Positions 1-8,173 of a stretch of DNA of 24,899 nucleotides are shown one piece after another (position 1 is the stretch's first letter; every line of letters begins with the position of its first letter). The position numbers and the translations under genes were made by a program. Under the pieces are notes generated by a model that worked only from the letters and a program-made list of their open reading frames with translations, was not told the origin of the DNA and made no database searches. Source of the stretch: a virus; the IMG/VR virus record IMGVR_UViG_3300042691_035869, positions 1 to 24,899 of that record; one strand, written 5' to 3'.

Positions 1-1449
1 AGTAGGGTCATTAATTTTATTCTCTTATCAATATTTATTAAATATGCGTATGCTACAGAAAATTCACACGAACCACCAAAAAAATCGATATTAATTTGCA
101 TACATGATATTTTAAATGATTGTCAATCTGATTGGTCAAGAGAGATAGCTAAAAATTTATCCGACTATATGGTTAATCGTTTCTTAAAATACGGTTATGA
201 TGTGTGTATAGGAACCGATGAAAATGAATTATTGAGCCATGGATTAGACCAATATAGTCATGCTGTCATTATAGCTACTGGTACTAGCCCTAAGTTGTCG
301 GATAGACTGATAGGTGCAATAGAAGACAAGTGTATGGAAGATTTTTACCTAGCAGGACATGTATTAGATAGAAAAGAAAAGTATTTTGAACTACACCATC
401 AATTCTATATAGTAAATTTAAAAACCCATGCTGAGTTAGGATGCCCAATTATTGGTGATGTATCTGATAATACACATACCTTAACTAAACCCATATCAGA
501 TAGTAATGATGATTATATTGCCCAAGTACTGAAATGTGGCACAGAAGACTACTCATACTCTGGGGTTATGCATGGTTGGAATATATTATCTACTGCATTA
601 GAACATAATAAACCTATTATTGATTTGGGCAATGATATACGAAACAACAAGAAATATTTCTATTATGAATACGACCATGTATTTTTAAAAGAGTCTACGT
701 CTTTATATTACAATCAGTATTTCTTCAATAACTTTGTAGTCCCGTTCAACAGCGATAGATTAAGCGAAAACTTAGTATTTGAAGGACCAATAGAACAATA
801 TATAACTTTAGGTACAGGTATTAATTGGGTTGAAAATCTACACAAGGTTGGCTTTACAGAATCTACCGTTGTGTATTTTACAGATATCAATCCATTGGTT
901 TTACAATTTATGCAGTCTATGGTAAAAGAATGGGACGGGGAAGATTATGTAGATTTTTACATGTCAAAGAATTTTATAATCCCAAATAATATTCAGTATG
1001 ATTATGATAGCTATATGGAACAAACTAGAAGCCAATGGCTTGCATTCAGAGTTAATAATCCCGACTGGTTGACTAAATGGAATAATATACGCGGTCTTAC
1101 TTTCAAATTCATATCTATTGATTACATGAGTGAATACAACTTTGATTGGTTTGATAGTAACAAAAAAACAATTTTTAATGCCAGTGATATGTTTGACCAT
1201 GTCCCGGTTATCTTTCAGCAAAGTATGAAGTATAGAATAGCGGCAGAGAATCGCTTTATTACTAGGCTTCAAGAAAAAGATCCCAACTTATACTTACTTT
1301 GGACAAGTCGAGCCTGCACTGAGTTTATGAAAACTAGTGATGCCCCTAAGTTTCAAACAATATGTGAAGTTAATGTAGTTGACATAGAACAAATTGTTCG
1401 ACCATATTGGCATAAGGACGATTGGAATACATTAAGACCATTGGTCTAA
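1..1449 (+). CDS. Unrecognised large protein, 5' end outside the window
   Basis: No function recognised. The frame is open from base 1 and reads as ordinary protein upstream of the first ATG (169), for example SILICIHDIL, so the true start lies before the window and about 482 residues are visible. The N-terminal half has an alternating hydrophobic stretch HAVIIATGTSPKLSD and the phrase FYLAGHVLDR. The second half has VVYFTDINPLVLQFM, which could be the end of a Rossmann-type strand, so a methyltransferase-like fold is a weak possibility. No signal peptide, membrane segment or zinc site is seen. It converges on the minus-strand SGNH gene with a 4-nt gap and no obvious terminator. Real gene: confident. 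Function: unknown. Confidence 0.8.
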   Translation, partial: SRVINFILLSIFIKYAYATENSHEPPKKSILICIHDILNDCQSDWSREIAKNLSDYMVNRFLKYGYDVCIGTDENELLSHGLDQYSHAVIIATGTSPKLSDRLIGAIEDKCMEDFYLAGHVLDRKEKYFELHHQFYIVNLKTHAELGCPIIGDVSDNTHTLTKPISDSNDDYIAQVLKCGTEDYSYSGVMHGWNILSTALEHNKPIIDLGNDIRNNKKYFYYEYDHVFLKESTSLYYNQYFFNNFVVPFNSDRLSENLVFEGPIEQYITLGTGINWVENLHKVGFTESTVVYFTDINPLVLQFMQSMVKEWDGEDYVDFYMSKNFIIPNNIQYDYDSYMEQTRSQWLAFRVNNPDWLTKWNNIRGLTFKFISIDYMSEYNFDWFDSNKKTIFNASDMFDHVPVIFQQSMKYRIAAENRFITRLQEKDPNLYLLWTSRACTEFMKTSDAPKFQTICEVNVVDIEQIVRPYWHKDDWNTLRPLV

Positions 1450-1453
1450 TGTT

Positions 1454-2125
1454 TTATATTAGTGAAGACTCAACTAAACATTCTTTAATGTCTTTTGCTA
1501 TTTGTTCATGTGTTAGTGGACCTGGGTGACAATTATCTAATGCGTAATCTACAAAATTCCCTACTATTAACTTAATATCCTTATAAGGTATTTTAACGTA
1601 TTTGGGTTTATAATCTCTTAAGCTGTCATAATCTACAAAGAAATTATAATGCGGAACATTTATACTAGATAGATATAAATTAGCATGATGTACATGTAAC
1701 CAAGTCCTCATTATTAAATCAGTGTCATTGTGGGCCAACATCCAGTCTTTTGATAGACCATCATGGGCCCAAGATCCAACATGCACTGCCATATCAGCGT
1801 GGTCTATTTTTTTACTAAAAAACTCTAACGTCGGGTTGTACTTTTCGTGGAATATCATATCCCTACTATGAAAACTCCACATTACCACACATAGTGAGTC
1901 ATTATTAAAGTTAGTGTTGAGTATTCTATGCAATATTGCAAGATTGCTAAACCCCGGCCCACTACGGTTGACCATGTTGTATTCTAAATCTTTTGCTAGT
2001 AAAGACGGCCACGCATATTGACTACATACTGAGCCAACCGTATAATCATTACCCTGCTTCATCCAGCAGTCTTCTAAGCCGTGACCGTATGTATATGAAT
2101 CTCCAAAAGCAAATAGTGTTCTCAT
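1454..2125 (-). CDS. SGNH/GDSL-family hydrolase
   Basis: Probable serine esterase/lipase-type hydrolase of the SGNH family, 223 aa. Block I is at the N-terminus (FAFGDSYTYG, nucleophile Ser10), and the C-terminal block V is seen as DNCH (Asp197, His200). Members remove acyl groups from sugars, lipids or peptides; phage versions often act on surface glycans, but the substrate here is unknown. There is no signal peptide, so it is cytoplasmic or virion-bound. Its ATG overlaps the stop of the upstream radical SAM gene in an ATGA (2122-2125), so translation is probably coupled. It is the last gene of a three-gene minus-strand operon that starts with a glycosyltransferase-like gene. Confidence 0.85.
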   Translation of the reverse strand: MRTLFAFGDSYTYGHGLEDCWMKQGNDYTVGSVCSQYAWPSLLAKDLEYNMVNRSGPGFSNLAILHRILNTNFNNDSLCVVMWSFHSRDMIFHEKYNPTLEFFSKKIDHADMAVHVGSWAHDGLSKDWMLAHNDTDLIMRTWLHVHHANLYLSSINVPHYNFFVDYDSLRDYKPKYVKIPYKDIKLIVGNFVDYALDNCHPGPLTHEQIAKDIKECLVESSLI

Positions 2126-3114
2126 AATTTTTCTTTTGGTATCTTACTGTCAGCACTAGAGACACATGAAGGTGTAGTACAAATTACCGGTTTGTCAAAG
2201 ATAGTAAAACCTTTACTTAGTGACCCTAACGGTGTATCACTGCAACTATAACTACGTTTTACTTCATCACTGCGTATCACTATGCCCTGATACCCACTAT
2301 TACACATCCATCCTTCAAACTTGTTGAATCCAAATGCATTGAATCGTTCTGCTTGATCTAGCCAGTGCACCTTGTTTGTATCATCTATTAGTTTAACTTG
2401 TAGTACAGGCTCATCATTTGCCTGTTGAGGAAATCCATTACGCATGATTTGTATCATTTCATCAGTATACCCACTAACAACAAAACTAGCAGTAGGATCA
2501 CTCTGTGGCTTAAGTGTGACATTGATCCCACGTTTATGAAAACGTTGTAGTCGTTCATAGCTTTCCCAAAAGAATTCAGGAACCATAACTTGATTGACTG
2601 TTACATAGACTTGTTCCTGCATCAATGCTAGAATCTTATCTCCAAACTCGTTCTCTTTGGCAAACTCTGCATGAAAACTAGCAGTTAGGCTTCTACGTTG
2701 TAATAGACTAGTAGCTTTATCCCAACGTAGCCACCAATTGATACTGGGCGACAGATTGGTAGTCATGTGGACACTTTGATAACCTTCGACTGGACCTTCA
2801 TCTAAGTGTTGAGTGAGTTCTAGCAAATGCTTATATGCTGTGGGTTCTCCACCACTAAAGCTCCAGTGAAACTTGTTAAACCCATTACGTCTAGCTTGTT
2901 CTTTGATACTGTCAATAGAGTTCTTGTATATTTGTAAATCTTGATGGTCTGGCACATTGCTATTAGCATATGGCCAGCAATAGCTACAGCTATAATTACA
3001 GAATCTTCCAAGTATCCAGCTAACGGTGAATAAGTCCATGTCAAGCATATTTGCTTGCCCAAACTTAACTATCCTATCGAATGGAATATCACTGAAGTTG
3101 TTTTGTGTACTCAT
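2122..3114 (-). CDS. Radical SAM enzyme with C-terminal cysteine cluster
   Basis: 330-aa radical S-adenosylmethionine enzyme. The [4Fe-4S]-binding CxxxCxxC is at Cys39/Cys43/Cys46 (FCNYSCSYC), followed by the SAM-contacting FSGGEPT. The C-terminal 60 residues carry four further cysteines (MCNSGYQG, SYSC, ICTTPSC), resembling a SPASM/twitch auxiliary cluster as in enzymes that modify peptides or sugars. The substrate is unknown. The gene overlaps the 3' end of the upstream glycosyltransferase-like gene by 26 bp and hands over to the SGNH hydrolase through ATGA, so the three products are probably made together. I cannot choose between peptide maturation and carbohydrate chemistry; the glyco-type neighbours favour the latter by context only. 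Confidence 0.9.
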   Translation of the reverse strand: MSTQNNFSDIPFDRIVKFGQANMLDMDLFTVSWILGRFCNYSCSYCWPYANSNVPDHQDLQIYKNSIDSIKEQARRNGFNKFHWSFSGGEPTAYKHLLELTQHLDEGPVEGYQSVHMTTNLSPSINWWLRWDKATSLLQRRSLTASFHAEFAKENEFGDKILALMQEQVYVTVNQVMVPEFFWESYERLQRFHKRGINVTLKPQSDPTASFVVSGYTDEMIQIMRNGFPQQANDEPVLQVKLIDDTNKVHWLDQAERFNAFGFNKFEGWMCNSGYQGIVIRSDEVKRSYSCSDTPLGSLSKGFTIFDKPVICTTPSCVSSADSKIPKEKL

Positions 3115-4630
3115 CGTGTAGCCATTCGTAGTTGTTGATTAGTTTAAGTTTTTCGTTATCGTTTTTGTTTGCTTCGCCATATAGCTTGCCCATCAATGCA
3201 CCTCGAATTGTCTCACGACCGTATTGTTCTTCAGCACCAACACTGCACCACGTGAACAGTCTGTCTAATGTTTCACTTGATTGTTGCCTGTCAATAACTT
3301 GGCTAGATAGTTTGACACATTCACGGAAAGCAGTACGCCAAGAACTAAACTCATCTGTGTTAAACTTGTGTATGTTGCTTATGATGTGTACAGGCTCATA
3401 CAGTGTGCTAATGCTGGTAGTCATATCTACTTTATCAGTACTCATACGCATGGTAGCAAGACGAGGAAGCAGTTTAATTCCACCGTGACCGTATACTAAT
3501 TTGTTTACAGGATTGATAGAACGAAATACTCTGACAGTAGGTTGTTCGTAAAACTTCACATCATTGTATACAAAGTTAAAATCATCGTGTATGATTGCAT
3601 CACCATCTACTACCCAAAAGTAATCAGTCTGACACATCTTTGCCGCACGTATGTGTGCATTGTGTATACCCTGAACCCCACTCAATACTTTAGTACGGGG
3701 GAAACGTTCTTTAACTTTGTTGAAATTTTCTTCTGCTTCGGGTTCGTTGTTGTGAATGAATACAATATCATACTTTGGGGTATAGTTTACAGGGCTACGT
3801 GTTGGGTTAGTAATACGGGTCCTGTAATCACTACATACCCAACCTTGTAGTGCTATCCCGATGTTATTATCGTTGGTCTTTTCTTTTATCAATATACCTA
3901 GTACATTTACTTCTTCTAATAATGTCCCAGGCATTACATTTGTCATATGCTCAAACAGTTTATCAAGGAATGAAAAATTCTTAACGTTGTTTGAACCGTC
4001 CCAGTAATTGACCTTGAGCATAAAGTAAGCTAGTCTTGCACCATAAACAGCGTATAGTCCGTTCTCTATATCTTCGCCAATGTGCATCCAACGCCATATC
4101 CTATCATAATTACGCCAGTCTATGTTATCATCACGTGTGAGTTTTATGACTTCACGGAAGCCTGCACGCCATGCTTGTAGTGGGCTAGCATTAATGTGCA
4201 AATCGCTACCTATATTGTTTAGTTCTATGTACTTGTTTAACACAAAGTCAATGCTATCGTCATCACCGTTTTCGTGTGTACGCATTTCTATGATATGTTT
4301 AACAGGCCAGCATTTGATACCACCATTTCCATAACTAGTGCCATTGACAATGTTATATCCTGCATAGCTTATAACATCCTCATCCGAATACTCTATATCA
4401 ATATCAGTTGTATAGAAGTCATCTCTGACCCAATTGTCTCCGTCAATGATGACAACACGGTCAGTTGTTGCTAGTTTAGCACATTCTTTGTGTGCAGTAT
4501 CACTACCCTCTACCCCATGCACTCTTAGAGCATTTGGGTTTAGAGTTAATAAATGTTGATAGTTTTCTTCACAGTTTGGTTCATCATAGCTTAGAAACAC
4601 TGTGGTATAGTCTGAGGGATTAAATCGCAT
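3089..4630 (-). CDS. Tandem-duplicated glycosyltransferase-like protein
   Basis: 513 aa, built from two homologous halves. Matching landmarks are VVIIDGDNWVRDDF (about 59-72) and FWVVDGDAIIHDDF in the second half; YGNGGIKCWP and YGHGGIKLLP; AWRAGFREVIKL and SWRTAFRECVKL. Each half opens with a beta-strand (TTVFLSYDEP, DIVFIHNNEP) and keeps a DGD motif, as expected for a GT-A type nucleotide-sugar-binding fold with a metal-binding DxD. The donor and acceptor are unknown. First gene of the minus-strand operon (overlaps the radical SAM gene by 26 bp). The ATG at 4630 follows a TATAAATA element by 5 nt and has no Shine-Dalgarno, so it may be leaderless. The intragenic duplication is seen directly; the catalytic assignment is inference. 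Confidence 0.8.
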   Translation of the reverse strand: MRFNPSDYTTVFLSYDEPNCEENYQHLLTLNPNALRVHGVEGSDTAHKECAKLATTDRVVIIDGDNWVRDDFYTTDIDIEYSDEDVISYAGYNIVNGTSYGNGGIKCWPVKHIIEMRTHENGDDDSIDFVLNKYIELNNIGSDLHINASPLQAWRAGFREVIKLTRDDNIDWRNYDRIWRWMHIGEDIENGLYAVYGARLAYFMLKVNYWDGSNNVKNFSFLDKLFEHMTNVMPGTLLEEVNVLGILIKEKTNDNNIGIALQGWVCSDYRTRITNPTRSPVNYTPKYDIVFIHNNEPEAEENFNKVKERFPRTKVLSGVQGIHNAHIRAAKMCQTDYFWVVDGDAIIHDDFNFVYNDVKFYEQPTVRVFRSINPVNKLVYGHGGIKLLPRLATMRMSTDKVDMTTSISTLYEPVHIISNIHKFNTDEFSSWRTAFRECVKLSSQVIDRQQSSETLDRLFTWCSVGAEEQYGRETIRGALMGKLYGEANKNDNEKLKLINNYEWLHDEYTKQLQ

Positions 4631-4635
4631 GACTG

Positions 4636-4643
4636 TATTTATA
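4636..4643 (-). promoter_or_regulatory. T4-late-type promoter element TATAAATA
   Basis: Exact TATAAATA on the minus strand, 5 nt before the ATG of the tandem glycosyltransferase-like gene. By T4 geometry transcription would begin at the A of ATG. Confidence 0.65.
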
Positions 4644-4646
4644 ATG

Positions 4647-4652
4647 TAAATA
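4647..4652 (+). promoter_or_regulatory. Late-type promoter element TAAATA
   Basis: TGTAAATA on the plus strand, 4 nt before the ATG at 4657. It sits back to back with the minus-strand element, so a 26-bp intergenic region holds two divergent promoters. Confidence 0.55.
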
Positions 4653-4656
4653 TGTC

Positions 4657-6015
4657 ATGCTTAAGATTATTAGTTCGCCACCATTTGATGATTATAGTAA
4701 AAAACTGTTCTTTCAATTATTCGGTCAAAAGAAAAAATTGGGTCTGGATAGTGCTAGTTTTATATACTTGTGGACTGGACCATTAACTAATAACAACACC
4801 TATTCATACAGCAATTCTATATCGTTTAATACAAACCCTACATCATTGCCCAAATTTGTTGATTTTATGTTATCTCATGCACGGATGCTAGCCGGTAAAA
4901 AAAGATTTTTTAACTCACGTGATGAAATGTTTTCTTTATATCTTGAGTATGTTGGGGTAGATGTTTCACGTGAAATATTTGACCAGTACTATTCTACCTA
5001 TGTAGAAAGCATCATAGACCGTAGTACAATGGAAGATATGATTCAAGAGGCATGCATAAATGACGTTATAGTATTATTTGTCAAAGATCACTTTAGAATA
5101 AATTTTAAAAATTCTTGGATTGATCCAATACCCGAACTGGTTACTTACTTTGCAAATTTGTGTAATTACTTCCCTGATAAAAAATTTATCATTGTTACTA
5201 GTTTGGAAAACTTAGATAAAGAACTAAAATCTAGCAATTGTAAAATAGTGAACATGGGCGGAGATATAACTAATCAGATATCAAGTTATATGAATTTTAC
5301 CCCTTTGATAGAAAAATCCGCAACTAAGAATTTTATATCATTGAACCGAGGAGATAGACCCCATAGGGTGTATCTGGTTTCAAATTTATATGCTAAAAAT
5401 TTACACAATCACGGGCAGATTAGTTTATTAACCCCGCAGAACCCGAATGCAAAACTCAATGAAGCAATTATCTATAACTATAAAAATGACCAAAATTATG
5501 AATTATCAAACATTGGTTTCAGTAAGTATGTGGCCGAACATAACCATCAGATAGCCGATAGCTATAATATTTACCCTCAGCGTGGTAATGACAATTTACG
5601 AAATTTCCAAGATTCTTTACAGAGTAAGTATCTTAATAGTTATGTGGAATTTGTTTCGGAAACCAGTTTCAATGAAAAGAGCTTTAACATAACGGAAAAA
5701 ACACTACATTTCATATACGGTTGCAATTATCCTATAATGATTTCTAGTCCCGGCGTAGTCAAATTTCTGCGAGAAATGGGAATAGATATGTTTGATGATA
5801 TAATTGACCATTCATATGATGATATAGAAGATCCTTGTGACCGCATAGTCCAGGCTATAAACAAAAATATAAAAATTTTAACTATGGATCTGAATTCTCT
5901 ACGGAAACAGTGGGAAAATGATAAATACAGAATGGAGCAAAATATTAAATTTGTCCAGACCAAATTAGCTAAATTCTATCAGGATAGATTTTGGCAACAG
6001 ATTAAAGGATTATAA
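4657..6015 (+). CDS. Glycosyltransferase-like protein (GT10/exostosin-style C-terminus)
   Basis: 452 aa. Two signature regions stand out: SLNRGDRPHRVYLVSNLY near residue 228, and NITEKTLHFIYGCNYPIMIS near 343, followed by SSPGVVKFLREMGIDMFDD. The pattern of a TEK motif, then a hydrophobic turn, then a small-residue strand resembles the donor-binding C-terminal half of fucosyltransferase/exostosin-like GT-B enzymes (known family feature); the donor cannot be told here. No signal peptide. The gene is divergent from the minus-strand glyco operon and followed after 1 nt by the next gene, so the two are likely co-transcribed. The start is chosen because the late-type TAAATA lies 4 nt upstream; there is no Shine-Dalgarno. 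Confidence 0.65.
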   Translation: MLKIISSPPFDDYSKKLFFQLFGQKKKLGLDSASFIYLWTGPLTNNNTYSYSNSISFNTNPTSLPKFVDFMLSHARMLAGKKRFFNSRDEMFSLYLEYVGVDVSREIFDQYYSTYVESIIDRSTMEDMIQEACINDVIVLFVKDHFRINFKNSWIDPIPELVTYFANLCNYFPDKKFIIVTSLENLDKELKSSNCKIVNMGGDITNQISSYMNFTPLIEKSATKNFISLNRGDRPHRVYLVSNLYAKNLHNHGQISLLTPQNPNAKLNEAIIYNYKNDQNYELSNIGFSKYVAEHNHQIADSYNIYPQRGNDNLRNFQDSLQSKYLNSYVEFVSETSFNEKSFNITEKTLHFIYGCNYPIMISSPGVVKFLREMGIDMFDDIIDHSYDDIEDPCDRIVQAINKNIKILTMDLNSLRKQWENDKYRMEQNIKFVQTKLAKFYQDRFWQQIKGL

Positions 6016-6016
6016 C

Positions 6017-6619
6017 ATGGTACATTACACACTGATGCAAGACGCAATCCCTTCAGTATTCAACATTGATTTTCTACAAGCATGTAGTCAAAAATTAGAA
6101 TATTTTATAGATACTAAAACCCTATTAGGGGGAGAAGCTATTCACCCTATTAATGAAATAGATGAAATATTTGATTTATCAAACTCAGAGGAGTTTAAAA
6201 CTATTGCAGTCAAAATTAATCCATTCAAGCGAGTAGTACTACACTATTTTGCATATAATAACTATCCTGCTGAAGAATACTCTGACTCTGAATATTACAC
6301 TCAATTTACTGATACTGATGATTTTGATAAGTTTGTGGAACATTATTTTTCACCAGATAACCTTGAAGGACCGTTAGTGAACTCAAGTGACTACTACTTC
6401 ACTGACAAGTTGTCGGTTACGTATTTGTTAGAATTTGACACTTTTGCCACCGACATAAAACAAATTCCAGAATTCAGTACAGTAGAAAATACTGATTATT
6501 TTCACGTAGCTCAAGACTTATCTGCCGATTACCGTAGCTATTACACTACACAAGCTACAATTGATAAGGTCGCTCAAGTTTATGCTAAAGACCTTGCCAA
6601 ATACGGATATACATTCTAA
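6017..6619 (+). CDS. Unknown protein with weak sulfotransferase-like features
   Basis: 200 aa, acidic, beginning 1 nt after the upstream stop. The segment AVKINPFKRVVLHYFAY resembles the NPFxRxxSxY segment that contacts PAPS in carbohydrate sulfotransferases, and the end (IDKVAQVYAKDLAKYGYTF) resembles their usual last helix (a Y..D...FGY pattern). The N-terminal P-loop-like PAPS motif is not visible, so this may be a truncated or non-catalytic relative, or something else. A clearer sulfotransferase relative lies at 8410-8985. A 7-bp hairpin follows the stop codon. Confidence 0.6.
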   Translation: MVHYTLMQDAIPSVFNIDFLQACSQKLEYFIDTKTLLGGEAIHPINEIDEIFDLSNSEEFKTIAVKINPFKRVVLHYFAYNNYPAEEYSDSEYYTQFTDTDDFDKFVEHYFSPDNLEGPLVNSSDYYFTDKLSVTYLLEFDTFATDIKQIPEFSTVENTDYFHVAQDLSADYRSYYTTQATIDKVAQVYAKDLAKYGYTF

Positions 6620-6623
6620 CAGT

Positions 6624-6641
6624 AGTCACCAATGGGTGACT
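6624..6641 (+). other. Hairpin after the stop codon
   Basis: AGTCACC / GGTGACT, 7 bp with loop AATG, 4 nt after the stop at 6619. There is no T-run, so an intrinsic terminator is not supported. It may mark an mRNA 3' end or processing site. Confidence 0.4.
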
Positions 6642-6656
6642 GTATAAAGTTACGTG

Positions 6657-7257
6657 ATGCTAAACCAACCCAGTCTGGCAATTCTTATTGATTTTTGGAA
6701 TCCAATAGCAATCAAAAGGGTTAACAATACTATTGAATTTTTGAGTACCAATGATACTATCAAAACTGTAGTATTATCAACTTATAATTCCCGCTCTGAG
6801 TTATTTTTTAATAATACTATTTGGTACCGTAATCGAAAAGAATGGTATAAAAAATCACCAACATGGGCCCAAAATAAGTCAACGGTAGAAGACACTGCAT
6901 ATATAAAAAACAACAGTTTAAAAAATGTAACCACTGATACGCATATACTTCAGTATTATAATTCAAAACAATATCAAATTGCAATGCTCCAGTTACTGGG
7001 AACTAGAGTATTATTTGTCTATGCACCCGGAAATAAAAAACGTATATATATTTGGTTGTGCATGGGAGGACTGTGTTAAACATAGACCGATTGGTTATTT
7101 GGCACTGTCACAGCTACAAAATGTTAACATATTAACTAATACTACTTTAGTAAGTAACATTGCAATGAAACGTCCCGATTTATCTTTAGATCGTGACTGG
7201 ATCAATGTAGAGGGAAACGTATATAGGTATTTGGGCAACGAGAAGGTTGACTCTTAA
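6657..7257 (+). pseudogene. Unrecognised gene split by an apparent frameshift
   Basis: Two overlapping frames appear to encode one protein. The first runs from ATG 6657 (a GTG sits just before it at 6654) through LAILIDFWNPIAIKRVN to about SKQYQIAMLQ near 6990, then degrades into a low-quality tail that stops at 7079. The second becomes protein-like at the same place (YWELEYYLSMHPEIKNVYIF) and runs to 7257, ending ...YRYLGNEKVDS. Joining MLQ to YWELEYYL by removing one base near 6990 restores a single frame of about 199 codons. This may be a recent mutation, a sequencing error or, less likely, programmed frameshifting; no classic slippery heptamer is visible. Function unknown. No Shine-Dalgarno; TATAAAG lies upstream at 6642-6648. 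Confidence 0.6.
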
Positions 7258-7275
7258 TCGATATTCTGTTATACT
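7247..7275 (+). promoter_or_regulatory. Sigma70-type promoter (TTGACT-17-TATACT)
   Basis: -35 TTGACT 7247-7252, 17-bp spacer, -10 TATACT 7270-7275. It overlaps the end of the preceding gene and points at the palindrome and the small peptide gene at 7350. Confidence 0.65.
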
Positions 7276-7292
7276 TCACATATGAATTAAAA

Positions 7293-7320
7293 AGTGTAAA
7301 TAACATATGTTAATTACACT
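7293..7320. promoter_or_regulatory. 28-bp near-perfect palindrome, possible operator
   Basis: Arms AGTGTAAATAACAT and ATGTTAATTACACT pair at 13 of 14 positions, with one A.A mismatch. It starts about 11 nt after the expected transcription start of the promoter at 7247-7275 and precedes the small gene at 7350. It fits a dimeric repressor site or an RNA hairpin. Confidence 0.5.
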
Positions 7321-7349
7321 AATTTGAAACCAGGACTAAATAACTTACT

Positions 7350-7487
7350 ATGATGAATAAAACTTGTAACACGCTGAAACATATGGGACTATGGCTGTCA
7401 ATAGCCAGTGTATCCTTTACGCCAGTGTATCCAACAAGTATTCGCGGCTTAAATGATAACCAAGAGAGAGGCCCCGGGACTAGGTAA
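7350..7487 (+). CDS. Small hydrophobic peptide, possibly secreted or membrane
   Basis: 45 aa, too short for most gene callers. The start MMNKTCNTLK is followed by a hydrophobic segment (MGLWLSIASVSFTPVYP) that resembles a short signal peptide or single membrane span, then a polar tail ending ERGPGTR. A TAAATA element (7337-7342) lies 7 nt before the ATG; the AGGA at 7332-7335 is too far away for a normal ribosome site. ATG 7353 is an alternative start. A sigma70-type promoter and a 28-bp palindrome lie upstream, which supports a regulated transcription unit. No family is recognised. A lysis-, immunity- or exclusion-type membrane peptide is only a guess. Confidence 0.45.
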   Translation: MMNKTCNTLKHMGLWLSIASVSFTPVYPTSIRGLNDNQERGPGTR

Positions 7488-7507
7488 CAAGTTAACATCA
7501 TAACTAA

Positions 7508-7555
7508 AATTATCTAACCCCTGGGAAACTAAAAAGTCTCTGGGGTTTCCAGTTA
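7508..7555 (+). other. Two mutually exclusive hairpins
   Basis: AACCCC can pair with GGGGTT, or the overlapping CTGGGAAAC can pair with GTTTCCAG (one bulge). The two pairings exclude each other, an arrangement seen in attenuators. A weak A/T hairpin with T-runs follows at about 7572-7598 and could act as a terminator. Speculative. Confidence 0.3.
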
Positions 7556-7600
7556 ATGAAAGAAGCAAAATAAAAAACACTTGTTTTTTTACTTTTTTGA

Positions 7601-7606
7601 TAAATA
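7601..7606 (+). promoter_or_regulatory. Late-type promoter element (GATAAATA)
   Basis: TAAATA 18 nt before the ATG at 7625. Initiation would fall near 7612, leaving a very short leader with GAAGGA as the ribosome site. Confidence 0.5.
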
Positions 7607-7624
7607 AAATGAAGGAATCATTTT

Positions 7625-7999
7625 ATGAACAAAGAACAAAAAAGCGAGTATGCGAAAGAAAGATATAAAAAGAATAGAGAAAGGTTACTAGAGTATCAGA
7701 ACAAACGATACAACGAAACATTGGATATCTTCCAGCAATGGAGAAAAACTTTGAAGTGTTGTAGATGTGAGGAGAATGATGTTGCTTGTTTAGAGTTTCA
7801 TCATAGCGATCCAGAGACAAAGGAAAATAATGTCGTAAGGATGGTATCTCGCAGTGTGAAGTCTGTTATCAAAGAACTCAAAAAATGTGTTGTAGTTTGT
7901 GCTAATTGTCATCGCAGGATACATGCGTATGACATAAAAACAGACCCTAACACCGAGGATCTAGGAACAAGTTTTGAAAATTTTTTGAAAGAAATTTGA
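7625..7999 (+). CDS. HNH endonuclease (homing type)
   Basis: 124 aa. The N-terminus is a highly basic helix (KSEYAKERYKKNRERLLEYQNKRY), likely for DNA contact. The HNH core follows: CCRC zinc-ligand pair, LEFHHSDP (first catalytic His), then VVCANCHRRIH with the second Cys pair and final His. Small HNH proteins of this kind nick or cut DNA and are common as free-standing homing endonucleases in large phages. The start is set by GAAGGA 8-13 nt before ATG 7625. The stop TGA lies inside the -35 box of the next promoter (7996-8001). Confidence 0.88.
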   Translation: MNKEQKSEYAKERYKKNRERLLEYQNKRYNETLDIFQQWRKTLKCCRCEENDVACLEFHHSDPETKENNVVRMVSRSVKSVIKELKKCVVVCANCHRRIHAYDIKTDPNTEDLGTSFENFLKEI

Positions 8000-8024
8000 C
8001 AATAAATGGACAAAAAGATACAAT
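7996..8024 (+). promoter_or_regulatory. Sigma70-type promoter with TTGACAATAAATGG box
   Basis: -35 TTGACA 7996-8001, 17-bp spacer, -10 TACAAT 8019-8024. First of four promoters sharing TTGACAATAAATGG. Confidence 0.7.
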
Positions 8025-8173
8025 ACAAAACTTCTGAAACAAAACGTGATTGGTATTCTACTCACACATTGACGAAGGAACAATACGCACAGTTGATACA
8101 AAATAAGATCGACCGTGTAAAGTCTTATCAAGAGGCTACCAAGAAAGCTAACAAGCTAGCAGGTATCACTTGA
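8006..8173 (+). CDS. Small unknown protein
   Basis: 55 aa (MDKKIQYKTSETKRDWYSTH...), lysine-rich, with a helical, polar C-terminal half. No family recognised. It begins 6 nt after the HNH stop without a Shine-Dalgarno. The ATG lies inside the conserved spacer of the promoter at 7996-8024, so a transcript from that promoter would start after this ATG. Translation would need read-through from the HNH gene, or a later start such as TTG at codon 22. Codon-by-codon it looks coding, but the start is doubtful. Confidence 0.45.
   Translation: MDKKIQYKTSETKRDWYSTHTLTKEQYAQLIQNKIDRVKSYQEATKKANKLAGIT

Noticed and set aside
6624-6641. Intrinsic terminator after 6619
   Set aside because: The hairpin is good but no T-run follows on the plus strand.
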